DNA of 64,000 nt from Pyricularia pennisetigena (lineage: Eukaryota; Ascomycota; Sordariomycetes; Magnaporthales; Pyriculariaceae). Each line of letters opens with the position of its first letter. The stretch's first letter is position 1. Made by a program: the position numbers and the translations under genes. The stretch lies in assembly GCF_004337985.1 (NCBI RefSeq), contig NC_043743.1, positions 2,898,543 through 2,962,542 on the forward strand. Reading direction: 5' to 3'. Shown here piece by piece: positions 9,801 through 21,344 of this stretch. The notes under the pieces are model-generated. The model had not been told where the DNA came from. It ran no database searches and saw only the letters and a list, made by a program, of their open reading frames with translations.

Positions 9801-12738
9801 ATCCCAGGCTAAAGTAGGACGGCTGTGTCAGGCTGCCCTCATTGGGATTTATGTGTGGTGTATTGTTCGGTGAGTGGCTTGGCGCCTGGAGATCAAGTGA
9901 GGTAGAACGGGAGGAGGCGATCGAGGCCGAACGAGCAAAGGGTCCCTGCTTCAGCAGATCTGGAGCCGGGTCTGTTGTCCCGCTATTCAACGCACGCTTT
10001 TGGCGACCAATCAAACCCATTCGAGAGAGTCCAAAGTCGGTGAGCTTCAGGTGACCCTTTTGATCGATGAGAAGGTTGTCAGGCTTCAGGTCTCTGTGCA
10101 CAATGCCTCGACTGTGAAGGTGCTCCACACCAAGGATGACCTCGCCCAAATACTTCTTGACCCAGTCTTCAGGAAGGCCTCCAAGAATCTTGATCAGTGA
10201 TGCACAGTCGCCGCCGTTCAGGTACTCCATGACGAGGTACAAATAATCCTTACTCGAGAACGTCCAGTACAGTTTGGCGACGAACTCGCTTTCACCTTGC
10301 CACATCATGATGGCTCGCTCGGCTTTGACGTTGGTGACTTGGTTCTTGGCAACCATGTCTGCCTTCTTCAGGACCTTGATGGCAAAATATTCTCCAGTAG
10401 ACTTCTTTTTGGAAAGGTACACGCTGCCAAAGGCGCCCTTGCTGATGGGTTTAATGACCTCAAAGTCTTTGATTGAGGGGGGAACAGCGCGGGCAAGCGG
10501 AGGTGGGTTGGCCGCACTTAGTCGGGGCGATGGCGGAGGTCTAAAACCATGCTCGCCATTACCGAAAGACATCGCAGCCGACGATTGCCTACGATGATGG
10601 TGGTGATGAGACAGCGAAGGAGATGTGAATTCGCTGCCTGGAAGCATTGGAGAGGATTCGGGCGACATTAGCGCATCGGGGAAAGCCAACCCGCGTGGTT
10701 TATGGATGCGGAGTGGAGACGATGGTTGAGTGCCCCGAGAGGGCGACTCTTGTCGGCGAGGAGACACGGCCCCTGGCAAGATGAGGCTGCGCCGATGATG
10801 CTGTCTCGAGCTGGCCTGTTTCCGGAGATCGCCGAACTCGGATATTGGGGATTCGGTCCGGGGTGGCTGCCTGGACGTGACAGAGGATGACCGCATGCTA
10901 CCATCACTGTCCCCAGGGTCGCTTTCGAACAACAAGGAGCCGCGACGAGAGTCACGAGTGTGACCGGAGACACTCAGGGTGCCGCGATGAGATCTGGGGG
11001 TCGGGCACTCCCTAGGGCTACTCGACCTAGTCGAAGTTATCGCGGCGGACATGCGTCGTCGGTCGGGGTCATCGCTAATGTTGGCGTTTTGTAACGCTAA
11101 GGCAAGTGACGTCGTGGCGGCATCGACGCCGACAGTTTCGATAACCTCATCCGGAGCCGGCGCCTGGAAAATCTCATCCTCATCCTCTGTGGAATCACTG
11201 AGCCGACCAGCAGCAATCTTAGCAGCTTTCCTCATAGCCTCCTCGATGCATGCTTCCACTGTGACTGCGAATTCGATGCGGATGCGCTCAGCATATTCGA
11301 TGATCCTTCTGTGTCGAAGCACAGCCTCTACCTTTGCCTTGACAACATTCTCCGTGTCGGCGCACAACAAAGCAAGCCCTTGTTCCTGCTCCAATGTGTT
11401 GGTGCTCGGAGACTGCCATTGCATCACCTGCGATATCCGTGACTCAGACTGAGGAGACTGTGTGCGGAACTCGCCCGGGTTTGCGGACGATGCTTCTTTG
11501 ATGGCCGGCGGGCTGATTTCCAAAGCGGTGTCGCAAAGATCGAGGATTAGTTCGACAATTCGAGCTTGAGGCCTGCGAACAGCAAAAGAACGGCCTCTAA
11601 CGTGCCCTGGCCGTTCACGGGATGCCCTGTCATTGCTTGGGGCTGGGGAAGAAGCTCCAGATGATGAAGTAGTCGACGGAGGGGGTCCAATAGGGAACCC
11701 TTTATACTCTGCTAGTGGTAATGGTGACTGGTCTCCACTTAGTGATCGACTCTTCCGTACTTCGAGTGCGTCAAGAACTTTGACGATGGCGTGCCGATGC
11801 TCTGTTAAGCTTTCTTGGGCCATCTGGACGTCCATCTCGGCGCGGTGCTCCTGTAAACACAAATCCGTATGCTTTTCAAACCACCAAGGAGGAATTTGTC
11901 GTTCACAGATGCGGCAGAGAACTGGAAGCGGTGGTGCGTGGTTCGCAGGGTCGTCCAGGCCTGTCTCGGCTAGTTGTGTCAGATAGCTGGCAAGAACTTC
12001 GGCTCCTGAGCCCAAAGACTCGACAATGACGTCGGGAAGGTCTATCTTAATCTCGCGAGGGCCAATTGAGGGCCTAACCATCCACATGGTCTGTATGTTA
12101 ACGAAGCATAGAAGCAGTCAGTGATCCGCGCAAATCCAGGCGTTCAGAAGAATGGGCAAACAACTCACATGGCTCTCTCCACCCGACGAGGTATCATAGA
12201 CCATGATTCCCTGCGCCTCGAGCTCCAAAGTCTGGCGCTCAGGCTGAGTATCGCCTTCCCTAGCTGCGTCCAGCGAGGCTAGGCGCGAGAGGGGGCCAAG
12301 GTTCACGACAAACCTGATGAACTGACTCTTTGAGTCGTCTTTCTGCATGGACTCGACGATCTCGGCAAAGATGTTCTTGTTGTCGCTGACAATCAGGTCG
12401 GAGATGGCAACGCCCTGAACAGACTCAGGTAGAGTGCCAATCACATCAATCCAGGACGGGCTTACCCAACGAATTGTGCCATCGAGGTTAAGGTCCATGA
12501 TTACATTCAGTGTCTGCTCCGCAGCCTCACGTAGTTCCTCCCGCTCCTCGCGAATGTCTTCGCTCAGAGACCTTCGCATCATTGCTGCGCTGTCGGCCCG
12601 TAGAGAAGATATGGCAGGTGGTGCCAGACTGTTTGGCGTTTTCGGGACCTCATTTTGGACACCCAAGCCTGGGGCACGAGGCGTGCTATCTGTCGGCTCG
12701 GCCAGGGACGGCGCGGGCGGCGCAGGAGGAAGGTCCAT
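6805..12738 (-). CDS. rim15: Rim15-type protein kinase (PAS, zinc finger, AGC kinase, receiver)
   Basis: Large signalling kinase of the Rim15/Cek1 family, which in yeast works downstream of TORC1, PKA and Pho85 and drives quiescence through endosulfines. Exons: 12738-12169 and 12090-6805, joined by a 78-base GTGAGT...CAG intron (12091-12168); about 1,951 residues. In order: PAS-like segment (about 75-150, around NVIMDLNLDGTIRWVSPSW); CxxC...H...C zinc-finger-like motif (about 248-271, CRICERQIPPWW); kinase domain (about 733-1170) with GAFGSVY, HRDLKPDN, DFGLSR and GTPDYLAPE; receiver domain (about 1533-1647). DFG and APE are about 185 residues apart, the long activation-region insert typical of this family. 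The receiver has FMEFRLP, with Glu where the phosphoacceptor Asp is expected. The start (MDLPPAP) is a choice: the frame stays open to an ATG at 12942, and an upstream exon is possible. Confidence 0.93.
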
Positions 12739-15313
12739 GTCGACGTTGTCAATCGTTTCTGGTAGAAGCAGAGCCCCGTAGGATGTGGTGTAGGTACAAT
12801 AGCATCTGATGTCCGGTGATGCGCCCGCCTGCTGCCTCTCGTGTCGAGATGCTCGCGATGCGTATGCGTATGCGTTATTCGATCGTATCCAGAAGCAAGG
12901 AGAGATTTTGTCGAGTGGCAATGGGTTGACAATCGATAGCAAAGATCACTGTCTTCTCATAAAGATCAGTTTATGTCGAGGTCAAGGCTCTCAGACAGCG
13001 AACTGAGAGCCGGGGCGGTCCGGCGGGAGCCAGAGCCTAGAAACCCGAAAGACCCCGAGACATCATAGGAAATCGACAGCGGTCTCCTATGCGTCTTTGG
13101 TCGGAAAAGGGCAGCGCAGAGAGGAAGGGTTCGGTCAACGACTCTCTCATCGAAGAGTAGCTGACCAGACACCCAAAGGGCTGTCGTGTCGTGGTGTGAC
13201 TTAAAGCTGAGGGCGGTCTCGTGGGTTTGACGAGGTGGATCGAGTTCAGTCAACAAGAGTACGGCCCTGGCCTTTGACAAAGTTTGGGTTGGCAGGAACA
13301 GCGGCAGCAGGTACAAAAACGCAACAACAACAACAGCAGCAACGAAAGGATTGTCCACAAATCAGACGGGTGTTGAAGCCTCTGAGGGGTCGTCGGCAGG
13401 AAGCCTGAGAGCTCGGGGCAGGCTCAGGGATGGCTTGTGGTGATTCGTGATCGGATCAATGTTGTTGTGGTTTCGCGAGTGGACGGTATGCCCACTTTCA
13501 CGTCTCGCCCAGCGCAAGTGCACAGCAAGCCAAACTTCTGGTGCGTCTCGCGAAAGGTGGGTGAAAGCTTACTGTGGGACTTTGAGCTGCTCCGTGCAAT
13601 ATTGATGCTTTCCCATACACAACAAGTAATCGATACTGTACGTTGCAGCAAGCTAATGCGGGCGAGTGGAGAAATTTGGAGCCCCGCTTTGACTGGCTCT
13701 ACAGCCAATCATGGAAGACCGGACAGATATGTCTAGCAGCCGACCTTATGGGTCACCCACCCAGTATGCTTGCCGACTGCCAATGGAACCAGGATCAGCT
13801 CAGATTTGGATAGCCTGGTGCTGGGCAGCATCACCAAACCCATATTGCCCATGAACAAGGCACACTCAGTCAGTTAGTCAGTCGTTCCAAAAGGGGATTG
13901 CAACCCTACATCACTGAATTGGCCCGCTCCTGATTCCCGGCAATGCAGGTAGGGAAATGGATTGTTTGTTGCCAGCTACCCTGTCTTTAGGTATACGAAC
14001 ATAGGGCAAAAAAAATCTAGACTTTCTTGCCAAGTGTCGGGTTAAACTTTCCCATCAAAGCGTTCAAGAACCGAAGGGTTACTTTCTTTGCACTAATGTA
14101 CTTTAGTCTGCCGTCTACCCTTGGCTAGGTAGCCCCACGTGTTTTTTTTTTTTTTTTTCTTTGTTGTCTCAACTGATAAACACGCCTTGGGTACACTCCC
14201 ATTGACCAGCCGGCAAAGCTCCGTTGCCGTGACTGGGGTCGTCTCGCTTTGTCAGTACGTATAGAATTCCTAAACTGTAACTAGCCTAGAGATGACCAGA
14301 CGAAAAGAAACCAACAACTAAAACATAAATAAATAAAAAATAAAAAATAAAAACGTACTCAGTTCATGTTCAAACGACGCAAGCGAATTTGGCCGCTAAG
14401 CACCGCTAGTGTCTTCTACGGCCGCCCTACTTGGCACCGGCAGAACTGATGTGCAAATCGGCACAGGAGGCATTACCGGCAAACCAGGGCGCCAGGTTTG
14501 AAGCTTTAGGCTCCTGGAGCAATCGAAGAATCGAAACGACTGCCATTATAATTGCTCTATAGAATAATGTATTAAAGCCTCTCGATGTGGCTCATGAAAC
14601 GCCACCATCTACCGTAGTATCTACCCGTTCGCCGGGCTTAAGGAGGCAATAAACAAGCTCCTCATTTTCGGACTGCTACTCGACGCATGCTACCGTCACA
14701 AATCGGCATATTTACTAGTAAGGTTATGCAAAAGAGAGAGAGAGAAAAAAAAAAGCCCCTTGTTAATATACCACACAATATTTATCTTTTCTCACCCCAA
14801 GAACCGACTTGACCAAGCATGTTCGGCCATGGAAATATGCTACGCGGGGGCGCAAGGGGTACACCTGGCAGTTTTTACTAATCAGCAAGCTGTTGCTGCC
14901 CCCGCAACTGCAACGTCCCTTACGCACAGTTTGTCGTTCTCTTTCCAGCAGGTGACCTCAGATTTAGTGCCTAGACCCGAACAGCTGCCACCACAAGAGT
15001 CAGTCAGTCATGGAGGCTTGACCTGCATCGAGCTGCATCCCGCCTGCAGCACTACCCAATGGATGTTTTTTGCCAACTCTCCGTTGTCGGGCGTGCTCTG
15101 CATCGGTCGATGGAACCCAAAAAAAAAAAAAAAAAACCCCTAGTCGAAAATAGTAGCCAGTAAGAGATGGAGGAGGGTACAGAAAATGACATAGCAATCA
15201 TTGGCTAGTCACATAAAACAGAGATGACATCGCTGACAGCTAGACGGGCAGAGTTTGTGTCTTATTAGGGATTTCGACCCCTCTTTTGTTTCCCCCTTTC
15301 CTTCAAAGCAGCC

Positions 15314-15335
15314 GTTTCCTCCCAAGGGAGGAAAC
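15314..15335. repeat. 10-bp stem palindrome beside the G21 tract
   Basis: GTTTCCTCCC is separated by two bases from its exact reverse complement GGGAGGAAAC. The palindrome lies 30 bases before an uninterrupted run of 21 G. Confidence 0.7.
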
Positions 15336-15365
15336 ACGGGCCAAAAGGGACGGTAGGGTCGAAAA

Positions 15366-15386
15366 GGGGGGGGGGGGGGGGGGGGG
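15366..15386 (+). repeat. Uninterrupted G21 homopolymer
   Basis: Twenty-one consecutive G residues in a gene-free region. Such a run can form a G-quadruplex and is prone to length error in both replication and sequencing, so the exact count may be uncertain. Confidence 0.85.
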
Positions 15387-17378
15387 TTATCCAATTGAAT
15401 TTGCCATCCAGTCTAGGGTGGTCATCACAAGAAACACGTCAGGACCTAGCCTAGACTAGAATAGTAATTTTGCCGGGAAATAGGTAGCCAAGTTCTTTAT
15501 GGTTCAATTTGCAAACTTAAACTTACTCCGTGGAAGTAGAATTACCTATCTACATTTGTCATTGCGAATAATGTCAACAAAGTCTCGACAGGGTCGATTG
15601 CTTGTAAGCATTTCCACGTAACTGTAGTAATGAGTCTGATCAAGCTCTGAAGGTACCGGATTAACATATTCAACTGAGTAAGATGGCAGTACCACATTTA
15701 CCAAGTCGACCGTGGGGCGTTGGTTGCATTGGTAAATCCTTGCAACTACCATAGATCAACGAATGCGACTCAAAGGCCAAAGTAATGGGGGTGGGTGCTT
15801 TGCGTCGTTGCATAGCAAAACTCGAAAATAACAAACAGAGAAAGGATAATCAAGTGCCAGACCAAAGATCGAGATCTCTGCTACAATTGCTTGGTCCAGT
15901 TCTCGTTAGCATGCCTCGCATACTAGCCGTGGTTGGAGTGGTGTGGTTAGTAGAGCTCCAATCAGCAGCATCAACAACAGGCCGCATAAACCAAACAATA
16001 ACAATAACACTGTATCATGGTAGTAGAATTTTCCAAGCTGCTTCGATGGCCTGGCGTTTCGCATATATACCTCAGTGGCGATTTTGCTTGGCTCGGATAT
16101 ACCGAAAAGGTTTAAGTAAACTTACCTAACTCCAATGATTTCCCGGTGAGCTGCAATGATAAAGATTTCATGGATTATGCCAGGACTCATTCAATTTGGC
16201 CAGCCAAGGGACTGCAGTAATGCACTTCAGGTGGTGGATTAGCTCGGCTAAATGTACATACAGTATGCGGTTGTTTGAGACAAAATACGTCGATCAGCAA
16301 GAAATGAGAATCAAGCGTTTTGCTGAAGTGATTCAGGACGGAAACAGATGTACCCCTACTTTAATATGTCTCTGCTTCACATGGAACTGTAACAACAAGA
16401 ACTAAAAGTGAATACTCGATCAGCACTTCCAGAACTCTTCGAAAGTAGGCTAAAATTTGCTGCTGAAGTCAGACTTAGAGTACGGGATAGTGATGCAACT
16501 ATGATGCACATCTTCGACAACTGCAAGCCAAGCTCTGTTTCCACCTTGTATATCCCGCATTTTATTCAACTGTCACGAAATTATGCGTATGAATATTCTA
16601 CAGAGTATAAAAGTAAGTATATTCAACCTATGGTAGCTCCAAGCTGCTCATGTACACAGCAGATGCCCAATAAAAAACCTCTCAAAGCGTGGCATATCCG
16701 TCTGCCCCATTTCGTAAAAAAAAAAAAAAAAAAGTCGAAGCGGAAACAGACGCGACACAGAATTGGAGAAGCAATAAAGTGCACTCGTGATAAGGACGAA
16801 ACTTCGAGGATGTGGTCGCACAGCAGTTGTACCATTCCGGAAGTCGAGCTCGCTTGGCCTCACCGGTGCTTTACATATACATTGAAGCGAGGGGGCCGAC
16901 TTGGCTGCCTCAAGCTGACTTGTAAGCCGTTGGATTTTCCTGGATAACTCCGGACAGAAAACCCCCTCACACCGCTCTGAATAACTTGGTTCTTGCTGCA
17001 TGTTGCATCGTGCAGCTGTGAACATCCGGTGCATGCATGTAGCGGTACTATGGTTTGCTTTCGCCTGCCGGCTTTGTGGAAGCCGATATCAGCCGGGGTT
17101 TGTTCCCTGGTGATAACCACATGATGAATGGGCTGACGGAACATACGAAAAAAGACGCCGGCGAAACCAGGACATGGTTACACAAGCACAAACACAAACA
17201 TGCCGGAGACCGAGCCGGTTACCAGCAACACGCTTTTTGGTGCATGGGCCGCACAACGACAACATAGACGATCGGCAGCCGGAGAAAAAGACCCGAATCA
17301 TATTATTTCATTGCATCAGGCGCAAACCGCCCTTGGCTCTATTTTCCCCCTCATATAGCCCTTAAACAATTATACCAC

Positions 17379-18545
17379 TCACACTTTCGCACCGTCCACA
17401 ACCCTACTTTCCTCGTCCTTCTCCTCCTCGGCCCACCTCTTCCGCAACCCCTCAAGCCACTCCCCCTTGTCCAGCCAGCGCTGCTCCAGCCAGCGCGCCA
17501 GGTCCGCGTCGCTGCGCGGCAGCTCCTCGATGGGGAAGCGACGCACGTGCACGTGGAAGCGGAAGCCGTGGGGGCCAGGGGCCGAAAGGCCCGGCACGCT
17601 CAGTGTGTCCCAGAAGACGGGTGCCACCATCCATGAGCCGTCCTTCTGGTACGCGATGGCGAGGTCGTAGACGGCCTTGACATGCGACGCGTGCCGGAGG
17701 TGCTGGACCGTGGCGATGAAGCCCTTTGTACGCGGGTACAGGAGGTGTTTGGGCTGCGGCTTACCGTTGGTTGCGCACCACTGCTTTGACTCTTCGTACT
17801 TTTTGGGTGTGAAGCGGGTGGCTTCTGAGAAGGATACCAGCCCTTTTTTTGGGTTATGCATATTAGTTCCTTGCATCTGAAAATCCCAGAGAGTTTGTTT
17901 TCCTCTCGTATATTTCCTCCCACTTTCCCCTTTCTCTGTTCCCGGTTCGTCCGGTTTTCCATCCCTGCTCACATGCAATACGGGCGGGCGTCTTCTTCTG
18001 AATGAGTTATCCGAAAAAAAAAAAAAAAAAAACCAGCACTTACAAGTCGGCCACCTCCGATTCACAATACCCTCAAAAACCCTATTGAGCTCATCCCTGT
18101 CCCGAAGCCAGTTCCTCGTTACCATGGGCATCCCAAGCGCCCACAAACCCCAGCCAAGAAAAGGCACGGCGCGCAGCTGGATCTTAGCAAAGTAGCGACA
18201 GCGACCGAGCATTCCGGCGCGTACGGCGACCGCCTGGACCATGTAAAAGTCGTTCCAGCTGACGTGGTTGGCGACGACGATGGCGCTCTCGCCGTTCGAC
18301 GGCAGAGGGTCGCCCGAGATAGTGACGCGCGCGCCGTTGACGTCCTCAAATATCCATTGAATCCAGCGCCAAACCGTCCATGCAAGCGCCGACGAGAGGT
18401 CGTATGTGAAGTTGGGGAACAGCGACTTGATGAGTAGCAGCGCCGAGACGGAAATGTCAATCAGAAGCAGCCAGACTACCCAGGGAAATACGATGATGGC
18501 GCCGCGGACATGGGTGAACCAGGTCCCGCTCCCCTTACGAGCCAT
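17379..18545 (-). CDS. PlsC-type acyltransferase (lysophospholipid acyltransferase family)
   Basis: Membrane acyltransferase of the glycerolipid (PlsC/LPLAT) superfamily, likely acting on lysophospholipids at the ER. Exons: 18545-18044 and 17842-17379; 321 residues. An N-terminal hydrophobic segment (IIVFPWVVWLLLI) is followed by NHVSWNDF, the NHxxxxD catalytic box, then FLGWGLWALGMPMV and the FSEATRFTP block that corresponds to the EGTR-like motif. The intron 17843-18043 (GTAAGT...AAAAAAAG) joins RRWPT to WLVSFSEATRF. It is 201 bases long, a multiple of three, has no in-frame stop and contains an A19 run on the plus strand, so an uncorrected gene call would read through it and add 67 residues. 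Yeast Cst26 and animal LCLAT1/AGPAT5 are the nearest relatives I can name. The substrate is not determined by sequence. Confidence 0.87.
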   Translation of the reverse strand: MARKGSGTWFTHVRGAIIVFPWVVWLLLIDISVSALLLIKSLFPNFTYDLSSALAWTVWRWIQWIFEDVNGARVTISGDPLPSNGESAIVVANHVSWNDFYMVQAVAVRAGMLGRCRYFAKIQLRAVPFLGWGLWALGMPMVTRNWLRDRDELNRVFEGIVNRRWPTCKCWFFFFFFSDNSFRRRRPPVLHVSRDGKPDEPGTEKGESGRKYTRGKQTLWDFQMQGTNMHNPKKGLVSFSEATRFTPKKYEESKQWCATNGKPQPKHLLYPRTKGFIATVQHLRHASHVKAVYDLAIAYQKDGSWMVAPVFWDTLSVPGLSAPGPHGFRFHVHVRRFPIEELPRSDADLARWLEQRWLDKGEWLEGLRKRWAEEEKDEESRVVDGAKV

Positions 18546-18583
18546 GATGTGATGGGTGATGGTGGTAACTTTTGGGTGTATGG

Positions 18584-18591
<8 letters not shown>

Positions 18592-18614
<23 letters not shown>
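18592..18614. repeat. (TG)n dinucleotide microsatellite
   Basis: About eleven TG units, roughly 50 bases upstream of the acyltransferase start codon and therefore probably in its 5' leader or core promoter. Confidence 0.8.
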
Positions 18615-20623
18615 GGTTTCGCTGTGGCTGGGGGTCTAGATCTCTCAATCAAGATCATGCAGCTGATGCTTTGGTGATGGCTTGGCGCAGGGTTTGACCT
18701 CAGGCTCGAACAGGAAAACAAGGGGAAAGAAACTAAAAACAAAAACAAAAAAGAAGCAATTACCAACAGGGACACAAGGGCTGGAAGAAGAGGCCGCAAC
18801 CACGATAATAACGGATGCACAAGTTAGGTAGGTTTCAGAATGGGAGATCATTTGTCATGGTCTGTGCAACATTGTTCAAGTCGAACCGTTCCGTCTTTTA
18901 TGCGTGTGCGGTGAGACGAACCATGATCAGCCCGCTGTCGCCGACCAGCAGGCTAGAACTAACCAGCATGTGGTTTAGGGCCTATAGTTCACCAGCCTTA
19001 TTAAGAGCAGTTACTAAGGAAAAGCTTGAACTTGGAAAAACTACATGGTGAATTGACCATAAAGTTTGAAGTGATGACTTCATTTCTTACCCAGTCTTTG
19101 CTATTGAAATGGGGCTCGAACCCTGACCACTGTAAGAAATCACAAGCGACGACCCGTCTCAATTTGTGGGCGATGCAACTCGGTATCGATCGAGTATGGA
19201 AGTCGGTCATCGGGTTGATTGTGGCAGCGAAGCCCGCAGGCCGCGGGTCACTAGCTCGGAAAAAAAAAGTGTCACGGGGGCCGACTGACCACGCAAGAGA
19301 TGGAATAGACACCGATGCAACGACAAGCCACAAGAAGATAATAAGAAAACATAAGGGGAAAAGCAAATTAAGCGCTGCTCTACACCATATTTGCGGACAT
19401 AATCGCAGGTCGTATTTACTTCGCAGACAACAACTGCACATTCATGGAGTAGCAGCAAACAAAAGCTTTTGCTTCTGCCCAGACCAGCCCCAGAATACGT
19501 CACGCTGGGCACCCAAGATCTCGGTGCAGTGGATCAGCCAACTCGGAAGATCCAGATTTTTTACAGCCCGCTTGGCAAACAATCCCATATTTGGAAACGT
19601 GCCCAGCCCATTATTGCGAGGACGAGGAAGAGATTTCGATGCCATCCAATATCCTACCTGCAACTGCAGCATAACATTATGCGGATGCTCAGACAAGAGA
19701 AGCTGGTCTCATTTATCTGATCCTCGCTATTCTGCAGGGCAAAAACGAGCTTTCCTTGAATATAAATTGCGATACTAAAGTATAGTTGGTGTTGAACCTT
19801 CTTCAATGCTTAATTACCTATCTCCTTAACCTTATCTATCGACTCATATATAGTACACAATGATCCTCCAGCTGTTTGAAGATGATGATGCCACTAATCC
19901 CGGCCGTACCGCCGCAGCGGGTGTAAATAAGCCCATCCTGAGTTGTAAAGCCCGTGCTGGAGGTAATGTTGCATAAAAAGGAGCTGCATCTTACATAAGC
20001 ATACGGTAAAGTGACTACAGTAGCTTGCTGCCCCTCTGTGAGGCTCTGATGTTGGCCATGGGGCGGACTACTTTGTACCTGCCTGGCATTAAATTCGGAG
20101 ACTTTTTTTCTTTTCTTCTCCAGCCCTATGTTTCTCTGACTCTGACGCGTCACTAGAAGCCCTACGCACGGGGGCCAGCTCTTAAAACCAAACATAATTC
20201 CGCAGCCTTACCCGCAAGTTCCAATTGTCATTTACGTCCTGTATTGAGTGATGTACGCGCATCCTTGAGGCTGGTGCTGACTGGCTGACTGAATGACTGA
20301 ATGACTGAGGTCGTTTGATGGAAGTTCGCGCAAAAGCAACTCGAAGCTTGGCCCGGCTCGTTCGGCTGCCCCACCAGCAAAGTGTCTTGGCGTCAGCCAG
20401 TGACGAGTTGAGCTGAGATTCTCAATTAGCCCGTCAATCTTTTCCCAATTGCTCTCGTGTCGATTTTCAGTTTAGATGGTGATGATGTGGGAACTTGGGA
20501 AGAAATGTTGAGTATGTCTGAGCCATCACGAAAGAGTGTGGCACATGCATGTCTCCTACCCCCAACCATCCTGGAACCGGTTTCATATTTTTCACCAATG
20601 GGAGATGCCACCGATCTGATCCG

Positions 20624-20651
<28 letters not shown>
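20624..20651 (+). repeat. T28 homopolymer
   Basis: Twenty-eight consecutive T in the gene-free region upstream of the bZIP gene. No flanking target-site duplication was noticed. Confidence 0.85.
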
Positions 20652-20655
<4 letters not shown>

Positions 20656-21344
20656 AGCTCAGGTGCCGAGGGATAATAATACACTTGAAGACCAAAGTCT
20701 GGCTCTGTCCTTTACTTGGCATTGCCTGCTTGAACTCGGGTGAGCCCCACGCCGGGTAGGTTAAAGCTGATGAATCCCCCGCATAACGCACCAGAGAGTC
20801 CATTGAGGCTGGACAGACCCTGAAAAGGCGGCCGAAAGTCTTTATTTGTGATCGTCGTTTCCACTAGCCGTGCGACATCTTAAACTCATGCCACCCCATC
20901 TTTTGTCTCCCGGGCCTCAACTTTCTTTCTATACTCTTGGACGATCAAGCATGTGGAGCGCCAGTTTTATAGTAGCCCATTGATGCCTTTTGCCTGTATC
21001 ATGGGTACAGTGTCGAATTTTTGGGTGTACCAATCCTTCAGATCACTTCACAGCAGCCTTACAAATCATCGCCCAAACCAAACCCTCTCCTCACTTGCGC
21101 ACGATTTATCTCTTTGCTTGCCATCACACCCCTGAACACTGAAAGGGGTTGGTCTCGGCTGCTCCAGCCTGCCATTTAGGTGGCGGCGGCGGCTGCTCAA
21201 CCCGGTACCGTCCCTACGTCTTCTTTATCTCACTTTACCGACAACCAATATAATCAATCTAGTGTCGGTCCTCCCTATTCCTACATTAATCCTCCGCCCA
21301 CAGTCAATATTAGTCAAACTGCACCCTCATGAGATCCACTAGAC

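Larger units (their letters stand above)
12739..17378. other. Long intergenic region, probable Rim15 leader and gene-free DNA
   Basis: About 4.6 kb. The part up to about 13,700 is likely the Rim15 5' leader and promoter; it holds a 130-codon frame on the minus strand (12966-13358) that I do not trust as a gene. The rest shows no recognisable protein. Notable items are a hairpin (15314-15335), a G21 run (15366-15386), an A18 run (15119-15136) and an AT-rich patch near 14317-14355. No transposon protein remnant is visible. Confidence 0.5.
18546..21344. other. Divergent intergenic region (acyltransferase / bZIP)
   Basis: About 2.8 kb. It holds a (TG)n microsatellite (about 18592-18614) in the acyltransferase leader, a T28 run (20624-20651), and GAATGACT-type short direct repeats near 20288-20308. 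A 250-codon open frame at 19026-19778 shows no family signature and is probably chance. The stretch 21181-21330 reads open in one frame as a Gln/Pro/Ser-rich peptide (AQPGTVPTSSLSHF..., NQYNQSS, PPYSYINPPP), which may be an upstream exon of the bZIP gene. Confidence 0.5.

Noticed and set aside
12966..13358. 130-codon frame on the minus strand with a hydrophobic start
   Set aside because: It lies in the probable Rim15 leader, has no recognisable domain beyond a short hydrophobic segment, and may be at most an upstream frame.
16408..16947. 179-codon plus-strand frame
   Set aside because: Runs through an A-homopolymer giving a Lys run; no family signature; the antisense frame is equally open.
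19111..19124. tRNA B-box-like sequence on the minus strand (GGGTTCGAGCCCC)
   Set aside because: Only three of five T-stem pairs form, and no matching acceptor stem or A box lies at the right distance.
19026..19778. 250-codon open frame on the plus strand
   Set aside because: No family motif, many rare residue runs, overlapping frames on the other strand and no splice context; probably chance.
20953..21135. Short frame upstream of the bZIP gene as its first exon
   Set aside because: No donor in a phase that joins it to the open stretch at 21181.
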